Assembly: GCA_964625865.1 (NCBI GenBank)
Contig: CAZVEV010000180.1
Span: 1-12,478 of the forward strand
Source: CAZVEV01 sp964625865
GTDB lineage: Bacteria; Planctomycetota; Phycisphaerae; SM23-33
DNA: 12,478 bases
Reading direction: 5' to 3'
Part shown: positions 1 to 8,000 of the stretch, piece by piece
Position numbering within the stretch: position 1 is the first letter of the stretch
Layout of the letters: every line of letters starts with the position of its first letter
Made by a program: the position numbers and the translations under genes
The notes under the pieces: generated by a model
Seen by the model: only the letters and a program-made list of their open reading frames with translations
Database searches by the model: none
What the model was told of the DNA's origin: nothing

Positions 1-121
1 CGTAAGTCACTATAAACAAAGAAGTAGCATCGCGCCACAAAAAAATCTCACACACCCAGAACTTATCGCAATGGCGCAAAATGTTGTGAATCGCTGGGCT
101 AGTCTCGATGGTCCCTGAACC

Positions 122-349
122 AACCAGCGTTGCCGCCTCGTTAGGGTTGACCAGCAGGCGCATGTTCTCGCGGTCCAGGTCGTAGCCGAGGAACGGATTG
201 CCGCCGATGCACTTGCCCTTCTTCGCCGTGGCAGCCGTCTTGTCGCGAATCCGCTGGCCGATAATCTCCCGGTCGAACTGGGCGAACGACAGGAGGATGT
301 TCAGCGTCAGTCGGTCCATCGACGTCGTCGTGTTGAACTGCTGGGTTCC
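122..349 (-). pseudogene. Serine recombinase remnant (resolvase/invertase family, internal fragment)
   Basis: Read on the minus strand, this stretch encodes about 76 residues that match the junction between the catalytic domain and the recombinase domain of large serine recombinases. Seen directly: TQQFNTTTSMDRLTLN, then LLSFAQFDREIIGQRIRDK, then a Lys-rich turn, GGNPFLGYDLD, and LLVNPNEAATLV. In the family this is the long helix E followed by the start of the DNA-binding recombinase domain. The N-terminal catalytic domain with its Ser nucleophile should lie at higher coordinates, but that DNA is the oxidoreductase gene. Below about 122 the frame stays open to position 2, but the residues no longer look like the family and the DNA becomes richer in A/T (1-121). 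The piece is therefore a truncated, presumably inactive relic of an integrated element. Family identification is confident; the exact ends are estimates. Confidence 0.8.
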
Positions 350-400
350 GGTGCGCCAGCGCGCTAGACTGTCTTTGGAACATTCATCGCGAACCACATG

Positions 401-406
401 AGAAGG
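401..406 (+). promoter_or_regulatory. Ribosome binding site deciding the oxidoreductase start
   Basis: AGAAGG lies 6 bases before the ATG at 413. The in-frame upstream ATG at 398 has no Shine-Dalgarno-like sequence before it and would itself sit on this site, so 413 is the better start. Confidence 0.6.
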
Positions 407-412
407 TCCATC

Positions 413-1759
413 ATGAAGGGCCAGAAGATCAACGGGCTGTCGCGCCGCGAGTTGATGGTTGGGGCCGGTGCGGCGGCGGCAACGGTACTGGTCGTGCCGT
501 CCGGCGTGCTGGGGCGAAACGCACCGGGGCCGAACTCGAGACTGGCTATCGCCAAGATAGGCTGCGGCGGGCTGTGCGGAGACGACCTGCGGGCCGTCTC
601 AGGACCCAACACGGACATTGTGGCCCTGTGCGACGTGGACTGGAATCGGGCCCGGCGAGCCGCCAAGGTCCTTCCCAAAGCGAGGAAGTACCAGGACTGG
701 CGCCGGATGTACGACGAGATGGAAAAGAGCATCGACGCCGTGATCGTCTCGACTCCCGACCACCACCACGCTGCGGCGACGATGGCCGCGCTGAAGCGCG
801 GTATGCACGCTTACACGCAGAAGCCACTTACGCGGACGGTGCTTGAGGCTTACGCCCTGACCGATGCGGCCAGGCGCTACAACGTCGTGACGCAGATGGG
901 CAACCAGGGCCACAGCGGGGAGGGCCTGCGACGGACCATCGAGTACCTCAACGCCGGTGCGATCGGTACGGTACGCCGCGTACACGTGTGGACGGATCGC
1001 CCCGCCTGGTGGTGGCCGCAGGGCATCAAGCGCCCGGCCGGTTCGCGGCCCGTGCCGCAAGGCTTTCCCTGGGACGTCTGGCTGGGCCCGGCACCGGTGC
1101 GGCCGTACAACAAGGGCTACCACCCGTTCGCATGGCGAGGCTGGTGGGACTTCGGCACGGGGGCGCTGGGCGATATGGCCTGCCACAATATGGACCCGGC
1201 GTTCGCGGCTCTGAAGCTCGGCGAGCCGACCAGCGTCAAGGCCCGGTCCGCTGAGTTCAACGGCGACAGCTTCCCGATCTGGTCGGTCGTCGCCTGGAAG
1301 TTCCCGGCCCTCGGGGACCGGCCGGCGGTGGAGGTGGTCTGGTACGACGGCCGCAAGAAGCCCCCCAGGCCCAAGGACCTGGGCAATCGCGGCTTCGGCG
1401 ATAACGGGTGCCTGTTCATAGGCGACAAAGGCAACATGCTCGGCACGAGCCATGGGGGCTTTTGCCGTATAGTCCCCGAGGCCAGGATGAGGGCCTTCCC
1501 GCGCCCCAAGCGGACACTCCCCCGGTCGCCTGGACACTACACCGAATGGATCGAGGCCGCACGCGGGGCCTCTCGGGTCGTGCCAGGCTCGAACTTCAGC
1601 TACTCCGGCCCGATGACCGCGACAATCCTGCTGGGCAACGTGGCGCTGTTTTTCCCGGGCCAGGAGTTGGCATGGGACGCCAAGGCCCGCAGATTCAGCA
1701 ACAATGACAAGGCCAACACCTACCTCGACTACGAACACCGCAAAGGCTGGGAACTGTAA
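413..1759 (+). CDS. Tat-exported Gfo/Idh/MocA family oxidoreductase
   Basis: A 448-residue NAD(P)-dependent oxidoreductase of the Gfo/Idh/MocA family, members of which oxidise or reduce sugars, polyols and their derivatives. Residues 1-35 form a twin-arginine signal (SRRELMVG, Arg11-Arg12, then an Ala/Val-rich stretch), so it is probably exported folded with its cofactor bound. The Rossmann dinucleotide loop is IGCGGLCGDDL (about 49-59), with Asp74 in ALCDVDW ending the second strand. The usual EKP motif reads TQKPL, keeping the likely catalytic Lys137 but with Gln136 in place of Glu. The C-terminal domain carries MACHNMDPAF, with His258 and Asp261. Length and order are typical of the planctomycete secreted members. 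An in-frame ATG at 398 is possible but less likely than 413. It stands before the sulfatase array, separated by 270 bp, so it may be its own transcription unit. Substrate is not predictable from sequence. Confidence 0.93.
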   Translation: MKGQKINGLSRRELMVGAGAAAATVLVVPSGVLGRNAPGPNSRLAIAKIGCGGLCGDDLRAVSGPNTDIVALCDVDWNRARRAAKVLPKARKYQDWRRMYDEMEKSIDAVIVSTPDHHHAAATMAALKRGMHAYTQKPLTRTVLEAYALTDAARRYNVVTQMGNQGHSGEGLRRTIEYLNAGAIGTVRRVHVWTDRPAWWWPQGIKRPAGSRPVPQGFPWDVWLGPAPVRPYNKGYHPFAWRGWWDFGTGALGDMACHNMDPAFAALKLGEPTSVKARSAEFNGDSFPIWSVVAWKFPALGDRPAVEVVWYDGRKKPPRPKDLGNRGFGDNGCLFIGDKGNMLGTSHGGFCRIVPEARMRAFPRPKRTLPRSPGHYTEWIEAARGASRVVPGSNFSYSGPMTATILLGNVALFFPGQELAWDAKARRFSNNDKANTYLDYEHRKGWEL

Positions 1760-1762
1760 CGG

Positions 1763-1790
1763 CCGTAGTCCGTAGCCGGTAGCCCGCAGT
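1763..1790 (+). repeat. Four degenerate 7-base tandem repeats
   Basis: Four consecutive heptamers read CCGTAGT, CCGTAGC, CGGTAGC, CCGCAGT (consensus CCGTAGY), starting three bases after the oxidoreductase stop codon. Function unknown; it could be slippage-derived. Confidence 0.55.
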
Positions 1791-1800
1791 CGGACCTGAT

Positions 1801-1885
1801 CGGTTCCGGTCGGCGGCGGAAGCGATAGATCCTTCCGAAACCGTGAGGGATTCAGCCGCGAAGCGGCGCTGCGGGTGTCAGCCCG
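1801..1885. other. Cluster of short inverted repeats between genes
   Basis: Three potential hairpins follow one another. CGGTTCCGG (1801-1809) pairs with CCGAAACCG (1835-1843) with one mismatch. GCCGC/GCGGC (1855-1859 and 1863-1867) has a GAA loop. CGGG/CCCG (1872-1875 and 1882-1885) has a 6-base loop. None is followed by a T-run, so an intrinsic terminator is not supported; they may stabilise the upstream mRNA end or be a small dispersed repeat. Confidence 0.35.
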
Positions 1886-1926
1886 TCGGGTAATCATCAC
1901 GTCTACCGCTGAACGTGAGGTCGGGC

Positions 1927-1932
1927 TATAAT
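1927..1932 (+). promoter_or_regulatory. Candidate -10 box for the sulfatase operon
   Basis: A perfect TATAAT stands in otherwise GC-rich DNA, 97 bases before the first sulfatase start. A convincing -35 box is not visible: 17 bases upstream lies TACCGC (1904-1909), a poor match. It is the only consensus -10 found between the oxidoreductase and the sulfatase array, so it is the best candidate for driving the three coupled genes. Confidence 0.4.
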
Positions 1933-2018
1933 CGCTCCAGGACGCTCGGTGATCCATGTGGATTCAGGTTGCTGGGCGGTCTCCCGATCGCCCCGCGCAC
2001 CACGTGACGCCCACAACC

Positions 2019-2024
2019 CGAGGA
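2019..2024 (+). promoter_or_regulatory. Ribosome binding site deciding the first sulfatase start
   Basis: CGAGGA ends 5 bases before the ATG at 2030. The longer in-frame start at 1949 would add 27 residues before an otherwise normal signal peptide and has no such site, so 2030 is preferred. Confidence 0.6.
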
Positions 2025-2029
2025 ATGGA

Positions 2030-3508
2030 ATGACGCTGAAGTGCCTGCAAAACGTGATCCGGACAAGCGTGGCGTTTTCTTTGCTGCTGACCGGCGCCGC
2101 CTACGCAGCCCGGGCGAAGAACGTCCTGATCATCGTCACAGACGACCAGGGATACGCCGACCTCAGTGCGTATACGCATCATGCTCCGGACGTTCGCACG
2201 CCGAACATGGATCGGCTCGCGGCAAGAGGCGTCCTGTTCACTAATGCCTATGTCACGGCGCCTGTGTGCAGTCCGTCTCGTGCCGGATGGAACACCGGGC
2301 GGCATCAGGTTCGATGGGATCCGAAGTCTTCTTTTGGATGCGGCCATCCCCGGAACATCCGGAACATCGCCGAGATCATGAAGGCAAACGGATACGCCAC
2401 AGCCCGCTTCGGTAAGAACGACTACGGCAAGGGCCTGCACAGACACGATGTTCGCGAGTATCCGCTGAATCACGGCTACGACGAGTTCCTGGGGTTCTCG
2501 GCGCACGGCCACGATTACTTCCTGCTGTCGAAAGACGTCGAGAAACGAACGCCCGATCCCAAGGGGCACAGTGCGGTTGTTGGGCCTCTCATGCACAACA
2601 AGGGCGTCAAGGAATTCAAGGATGGCTATCTGACGGAGATCTTTACCGACGCGACGATCGACTTTCTCAAACGCCACCACAAGGGGCCGTTCTTTGTCAC
2701 CCTGTCGTACAACTCGGTGCATCATCTGATTCATCAGGTCCCCAAGCGATACCTGGACAAGCATGGCGTGAAGGAGATCCCGAACTACGACCCGAGGACG
2801 ATGGGCAAGTATGCGAATTGGTTCAGGAGATACATCACCCCCGGCGAGATCAGCGTCGATGAGATGCGAAAGTACTACCTGGCGAACCTGAACTGCCTGG
2901 ACGACAACATCGGGCGCGTCCTGGATGCATTGAAAGAGTTGTCGCTCGCCGACAACACCGTGGTGATCTTCTTCTCGGATAATGGCGGGGCGCCCACGAC
3001 AGGCGCCTGGAACCTGCCGCTTGCGGGCAGCAAGTTCACACTCTGGGAAGGTGGCATTCGCGTTCCCTTCATCCTGTCGCGTCCGGGCGATCCGCACGCC
3101 GGCGAAACGTGGAACCAGCCGATCTCCACACTCGACGTGCTTCCGGCCTGCCTTGAAGCAGCGGGCATTGAATTGCCTGAAGCACTCGACGGTCGCCCCA
3201 TTGCGAAATCCCCCAAAGAGGCCAAGGAACCGCGAGACTTGTTCTGGCGCTGGGGCGACAGCTACGCCGTGCGCTCCGGCGGCTGGAAGTTGCTGCACAA
3301 CGGCGGTAGGAGCCGCAGGACCCCCTGCAAGGGAATTGTCAACCGGACGAGTCTCCTCCGGGGCGACTGCCTGTTTAATCTCAGAAAGGACCCGTCCGAA
3401 AGCCGGAATCTGATCGAGAGCCATCCGGAAGTGGCGCAGCGGCTGAAGAAACTGTACGCCGGCTGGTCGAAAGAGGTCGCCGGAAACACCCAAAGGACAA
3501 ACCGATGA
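2030..3508 (+). CDS. Secreted type I sulfatase (formylglycine-dependent, CSPSR motif)
   Basis: A 492-residue arylsulfatase-family (S1, alkaline phosphatase superfamily) hydrolase expected to remove sulfate esters from a sugar or polysaccharide outside the cytoplasm. Residues 1-26 are a Sec signal peptide (hydrophobic core FSLLLTGAAYA). Metal-binding Asp38-Asp39 lie in IVTDDQGYADLS. The maturation motif is Cys80-Ser-Pro-Ser-Arg84; this Cys becomes the catalytic formylglycine. The second metal site is Asp317-Asn318 in FFSDNGG. The usual GKWH is replaced by FGKNDYGKG, keeping the Lys. The C-terminal subdomain contains DLFWRWGDSYAVRSGGWKL and the family-typical NLRKDPSESRNL. It is first in an array of three: its stop codon overlaps the start of the next gene by 4 bases (ATGA), implying coupled translation. 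A sulfatase-maturing enzyme must be encoded elsewhere. The specific sulfate position cleaved cannot be read from the sequence. Confidence 0.95.
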   Translation: MTLKCLQNVIRTSVAFSLLLTGAAYAARAKNVLIIVTDDQGYADLSAYTHHAPDVRTPNMDRLAARGVLFTNAYVTAPVCSPSRAGWNTGRHQVRWDPKSSFGCGHPRNIRNIAEIMKANGYATARFGKNDYGKGLHRHDVREYPLNHGYDEFLGFSAHGHDYFLLSKDVEKRTPDPKGHSAVVGPLMHNKGVKEFKDGYLTEIFTDATIDFLKRHHKGPFFVTLSYNSVHHLIHQVPKRYLDKHGVKEIPNYDPRTMGKYANWFRRYITPGEISVDEMRKYYLANLNCLDDNIGRVLDALKELSLADNTVVIFFSDNGGAPTTGAWNLPLAGSKFTLWEGGIRVPFILSRPGDPHAGETWNQPISTLDVLPACLEAAGIELPEALDGRPIAKSPKEAKEPRDLFWRWGDSYAVRSGGWKLLHNGGRSRRTPCKGIVNRTSLLRGDCLFNLRKDPSESRNLIESHPEVAQRLKKLYAGWSKEVAGNTQRTNR

Positions 3509-5067
3509 GATACTGGACCCTAACGACACTCATCTGTGCCTCGTTCTGCACGCACGCGCTTGCCCAAACTGACAAGCCGAACATCGTCCTGTTTCTCGTC
3601 GACGATATGGGGCTGATGGATACGTCGGTTCCCATGCTGGTCGATGGACAAGGCAAGCCCAAACGCCATCCGCTCAACCACTGGTATCGCACGCCGAACA
3701 TGGAACGGCTGGCGGTGATGGGCACTCGGTTCAGCAACTTCTACTCGCACAACGTCTGTTCGCCGACGCGTATCTCGATCATGAGCGCCCAGAACGCAGC
3801 CCGCCACCGGTGCACCGATTACATCAATCCCTGGCAGAACAATCGAACGATCAACAACAGGCAATACCCGCTGACGGTGTGCCAGCAGGTTCCGCCGGCG
3901 TGGAACTGGGCCGGCCTCAAGAAGAGCGACCTGACACTACCGACGCTGTTGAAACAGGCCGGCTACCGGACCATCCATGTGGGCAAGGCACACTTTGCTC
4001 CTTTCAAGCGTGCCGGAGAAGACCCCCTGAATCTAGGGTTTGATGTGAATGTCGCCGGCTCGGCCATCGGAGCGCCGGGCTCCTATTACGGACAGGCGGG
4101 TTACGGGAAGAACAGCAAGAATCGGCTGGCGCGTCCGGTACCCGGTCTCAACAAATACCACGGCACGGACACGTTTCTGACCGAAGCCCTGACGCTGGAA
4201 GCCAAGACGGAGGTGGACAAGGCACTGGCCGCGAAGAAACCGTTCTTCCTGTATATGTCGCACTACGCGGTGCACTCGCCCTTCAACTCCGATCCGCGTT
4301 TCGCAGCGAACTACAAGGATGGAAAGGCGAATCGCAATAGCAAGGCCTACGCCACGATGATCGAGGGCATGGACAAGTCACTCGGCGACCTTATGGATCA
4401 CCTCCAGGCAAAAGGCATCGCCGAGAACACCCTGATATTATTCCTCGGCGACAACGGCGGGGATGCTCCGCTGGCGGGCTTGGATGACATTTCATCGAGT
4501 GCGCCCCTCCGCGGCAGGAAGGGCAGCAAGTGGGAAGGCGGCGTGCGCGTTCCCTTCATCGCCGCATGGGCAAAGCGCGATGCGAGCAATCGTTGGCAGA
4601 AACAACTGCCCGTCGCCGCGGGCGCCATTCGCCGGGAGATCGGGGCCTGTTACGACCTGTTCCCGACGATTGCCGATCTCGTCGATGCGCCGGTCCCCGC
4701 GAACCATGCGGTTGACGGACAGGTTCTGACGCGGCTGCTTTCGGGGCAAGCCGATCCGAAACACCGAAACGAATTCCTGAACCACTACCCCCATCCCCGC
4801 CGGGGCGAGAGCCATTTCTTCACCACCTGGCGCAAGGGAAACTGGAAGGTACGCTACGAGTACTTCTCCAAAGACGACAGTCGTTACGCGCTCTACGACC
4901 TCGCAAAGGATCCGAGCGAATCGCGGAACCTGGCGGCGGAGAATCCCGAGAAGCTCAGGAGTATGATGCAGGGGATGGTCCGGGAGTTGAAATCGATGGA
5001 TGCAGTGTACCCGGTGAAAGACGGGCGGCAGCTTGCACCGGCGAGCCCGCAGGAGAAGAAGCCATGA
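3505..5067 (+). CDS. Secreted type I sulfatase (formylglycine-dependent, CSPTR motif)
   Basis: A 520-residue S1-family sulfatase. Residues 1-20 are a Sec signal peptide ending HALAQ. Asp33-Asp34 (FLVDDMG) begin the metal site. The formylglycine motif is Cys85-Ser-Pro-Thr-Arg89, a Thr variant of CxPSR that fits the CxPxR core. It is followed by an insert beginning NAARHRCTDY and ending PPAWNWAGL (about 95-137), as in a group of Bacteroidetes and planctomycete exo-sulfatases. Lys and His of the substrate region appear in VGKAHFAPF, and Asp316-Asn317 in LGDNGGDAP. The C-terminus has LYDLAKDPSESRNL. The start is fixed by the 4-base overlap with the previous gene and by AAAGGA at 3492-3497. Its stop overlaps the next gene by 4 bases. 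It differs clearly from both neighbours in its inserts and active-site surroundings, which suggests a different sulfate position or sugar, not a recent tandem copy. Substrate not assigned. Confidence 0.95.
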   Translation: MRYWTLTTLICASFCTHALAQTDKPNIVLFLVDDMGLMDTSVPMLVDGQGKPKRHPLNHWYRTPNMERLAVMGTRFSNFYSHNVCSPTRISIMSAQNAARHRCTDYINPWQNNRTINNRQYPLTVCQQVPPAWNWAGLKKSDLTLPTLLKQAGYRTIHVGKAHFAPFKRAGEDPLNLGFDVNVAGSAIGAPGSYYGQAGYGKNSKNRLARPVPGLNKYHGTDTFLTEALTLEAKTEVDKALAAKKPFFLYMSHYAVHSPFNSDPRFAANYKDGKANRNSKAYATMIEGMDKSLGDLMDHLQAKGIAENTLILFLGDNGGDAPLAGLDDISSSAPLRGRKGSKWEGGVRVPFIAAWAKRDASNRWQKQLPVAAGAIRREIGACYDLFPTIADLVDAPVPANHAVDGQVLTRLLSGQADPKHRNEFLNHYPHPRRGESHFFTTWRKGNWKVRYEYFSKDDSRYALYDLAKDPSESRNLAAENPEKLRSMMQGMVRELKSMDAVYPVKDGRQLAPASPQEKKP

Positions 5068-8000
5068 CACGTCTGGCGACGGCAATAGGCGCCCTGTTGG
5101 CGGTATCAGTCTTTCTGACTTCCCAGGTCCACGCCGCCGAAGCAAACACACCGCAGCGACCCAACGTCCTGTTCATCCTGGTCGACGACCTGGGGTGGCG
5201 TGATCTGGGCTGTTACGGAAACACGATCCACGAAACCCCGAGCATCGACAGGCTGGCGACCGGTGGTATGCGATTTACCAACGGTTACGCCGCTTGTCCG
5301 ATATGCGGGCCGTCACGCGCCGCGATTATGACCGGGCAATTCCCGTCGCGCACGGGATACACCGACAACTTCATCAACCGCAAGAAGAGAATTCGCCAGT
5401 CTATGAAGCTGGAGCACTTCACGCTTGCCGAAGCCTTCAACGCCGGCGGCTACCAGACCGGCTTCGTCGGAAAGTGGCATCTGACCGCGGATGCATCGCG
5501 CCTGCCGACAGATCAGGGCTTTGACGTCAATGTGGCGGGTAGTTCCTGGGGGCATCCCATGAAGGGGTACTTCAGTCCGTATCAGATGCCGGGCCTCGAT
5601 AACGGCGCCAAGGGCGAGTACCTGACCGATCGCCTGACCAGCGAGGCGATCCGGGTCATGGAGGGCTTCGCCAAAAAGGACAAGCCGTGGCTGATGTATT
5701 TGAGCTACTACACGGTGCACTCTCCCTTCCACGCCAAAGCGGAGAAAGTGAAGAAGTACAAGGCCAAGGCGAGCCGGGCGAAAGCCAGGAGGCTCAATGC
5801 CAAGTACGCCGCGATGGTCGAATCGCTGGATGACAATGTGGGGCGAGTTCTCCGATGGCTCGACGAGAAGGGACTTCGGAAGAACACGATCATCGTCTTC
5901 ACCTCCGACAACGGCGGCTTTCATATGGCTACTCATAACCGGCCCCTGCGCGGATACAAGGGGGAGTTGTATGACGGCGGGATCCGCGTGCCCTGGATCG
6001 TCCAATGGCCCGGCGTGACGAAAGCCGGGTCAGTCTGCGACAAACCGGTTCACGGCGTCGACTTCTACCCGACCTTGCTTGCGATGACCGGACAGGCTCT
6101 CCGCCCCAAGCAACACCGTGACGGTGTAAGCCTCGTGCCGCTACTGAAACGCGAAGCGGATCTCCATCGCGGCCCGCTGGTCTGGCATTACCCGGTGTCG
6201 CTGCCGCGCCACAACTCCGAACCGGGCAGTGCGATCCGAGTTGGGGACTGGAAGTACATGCAGTATTACGAAGAGGGTCGCCGGGAACTCTACAACCTCA
6301 AAGATGACATCGGCGAAAAGAAGAACCTGGCCAAACGCATGCCTGCCAAGACGGCGGAAATGAGGGCGCAGTTGAATGCCGTGTTGAAAGAACACGGCGT
6401 GACGATCCCGACTTCGGCCGCGGCACATTCGGGATCGTCATCGCCACCCCAATCTGCCGTGGCGGCAACACCCAAGGCGGGCCTGGCAGGACTGTTCGGC
6501 AAGATCGGCGATCAGCCGGGTCCGTTCGTGGTTCATCTCAACTGCGGCGATGGGAAGCAGACAGGTGAACTGTTGAAGCGAAAGGGCACAATCGTGCAGG
6601 GGCTGGACACCAGCCGCAAGAATGTGGAAACGGCCCGCCGCGCGCCGGCCTTTCGCAGAGAATACGGCAAACGCATCACCTTCAGGTGGTTTGACGGGAA
6701 GAACCTTCCGCTTATCGACAATTGTGTGAACCTGATCTACTCCTCCGGGGCGATTACTGTTACACCGCACGAGTTGTGTCGCGCGCTTGCGCCGGGGGGA
6801 ATCGCGGTATTCCGTTCAGACGAAGCGCCGACCGTCAGTAAGACGCTGGCAACGGTGACGCAGGTCAAAGGCGGTACATATGGGGGCTATTGGCGGCTCA
6901 AGAAACTCTGGCCGTCGGACATCGACGAGTGGACGCACCACATGCACGGTCCGGACAACAACCGCGTATCGCGCGACACGCGGCTGGCGCCGCCTCTGTC
7001 GCATCTGCAATGGACCGCAGGCCCTCGGTACACGCGGCACCACGAACACATGAGCAGTTTCCAGGCGATGGTCTCCGCCGGTGGCAAGGTCTTCTACATC
7101 ATCGACGAGGGGCCGAAGGACTCCGTTCTTCTCCCGCCGGACTGGAACCTGGTAGCGCGGGATGCGTTCAACGGGATTGAGCTCTGGAGAAAGAAGCTCA
7201 CGCATTGGTTCAATCACATGTGGCCGTTCAAATCCGGGCCCGTTGTGGTCACCCGCAGACTGGTTGCCAATGGCGATCGGCTGTTCGCCGCGCTGGAGAT
7301 GGGCGGCGGGGTATCCGTGCTCGACGCGAATACCGGGGCTTTGCTCCACGAGTTTCCCGGAACCGAAGGTGCAGAAGAGATCATCGTTGAGGGGCAGCGG
7401 CTGTTCGTTGCCCAGAGGCAATGGCTGACTAAGGCCGCCAAGTACAATGTGAAAACCAGGGTTACAAGCGGCGGCACTGCCGCAAGGATGACCAGGAACT
7501 TCAACTGGAACGCCGCCGCGGGCCGGCAGCGAGTTACGGCCTTTGATTTGGGTGCGAGAAAACGGCTTTGGCAGAAAGACACACCGGTCGCACCTTTCGG
7601 GCTCGCCGCGCGCAATGGGACTGTGTACATCTTTGACGGGCAGCAGGTGCTGAGTCTCAAGGCCCGCAGCGGCCAGGTGAACTGGACCTCACCTAAGTTC
7701 AGCAAAGCGAGGGTGCAGTTCTCGACCGCCTCAGGGTGCAGCCTTGTCTGCGGCCCCCAGCGGATCCTGCTGGGCAGCGCCGCGGGTAAGAACATGGTTG
7801 CCTTATCTGCCGAGGACGGGACGATCGTGTGGCAAGCCGCCCAATATCCCTCGGGAAGACACTCGCCAAAGGACCTGTTCCTGATCGACGGCAAGGCGTG
7901 GACGGCCAATACGCTTCCCTCCAGCATGACCTTGCCGGGGGCCCCGTCCACGGCCAGACGGAAAAGCGGCAGGATCACCGGCTACAGCCTGCATGACGGC

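Noticed and set aside
198..401. Plus-strand open frame of 67 codons before the oxidoreductase
   Set aside because: It lies opposite the recombinase relic, whose minus-strand translation is clearly the meaningful one.
599..1957. Long open frame on the minus strand opposite the oxidoreductase
   Set aside because: It is Arg/Val/Pro-rich without recognisable domains, and lies opposite a gene with clear motifs; it is a GC-rich shadow.
1949..2029. Upstream start adding 27 residues to the first sulfatase
   Set aside because: The extra residues precede a normal signal peptide, and the ribosome site CGAGGA points to 2030.
1964..3529. Long minus-strand open frame opposite the first sulfatase
   Set aside because: No domain or plausible start context; the plus strand carries a complete sulfatase with signal peptide and catalytic motifs.
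6400..6530. Fusion joint of the 1574-residue protein as a frameshift or missed-stop artefact
   Set aside because: The joint is a Ser/Pro/Ala-rich linker typical of genuine interdomain segments, and both sides remain in frame with intact domains; read data would be needed to exclude it fully.
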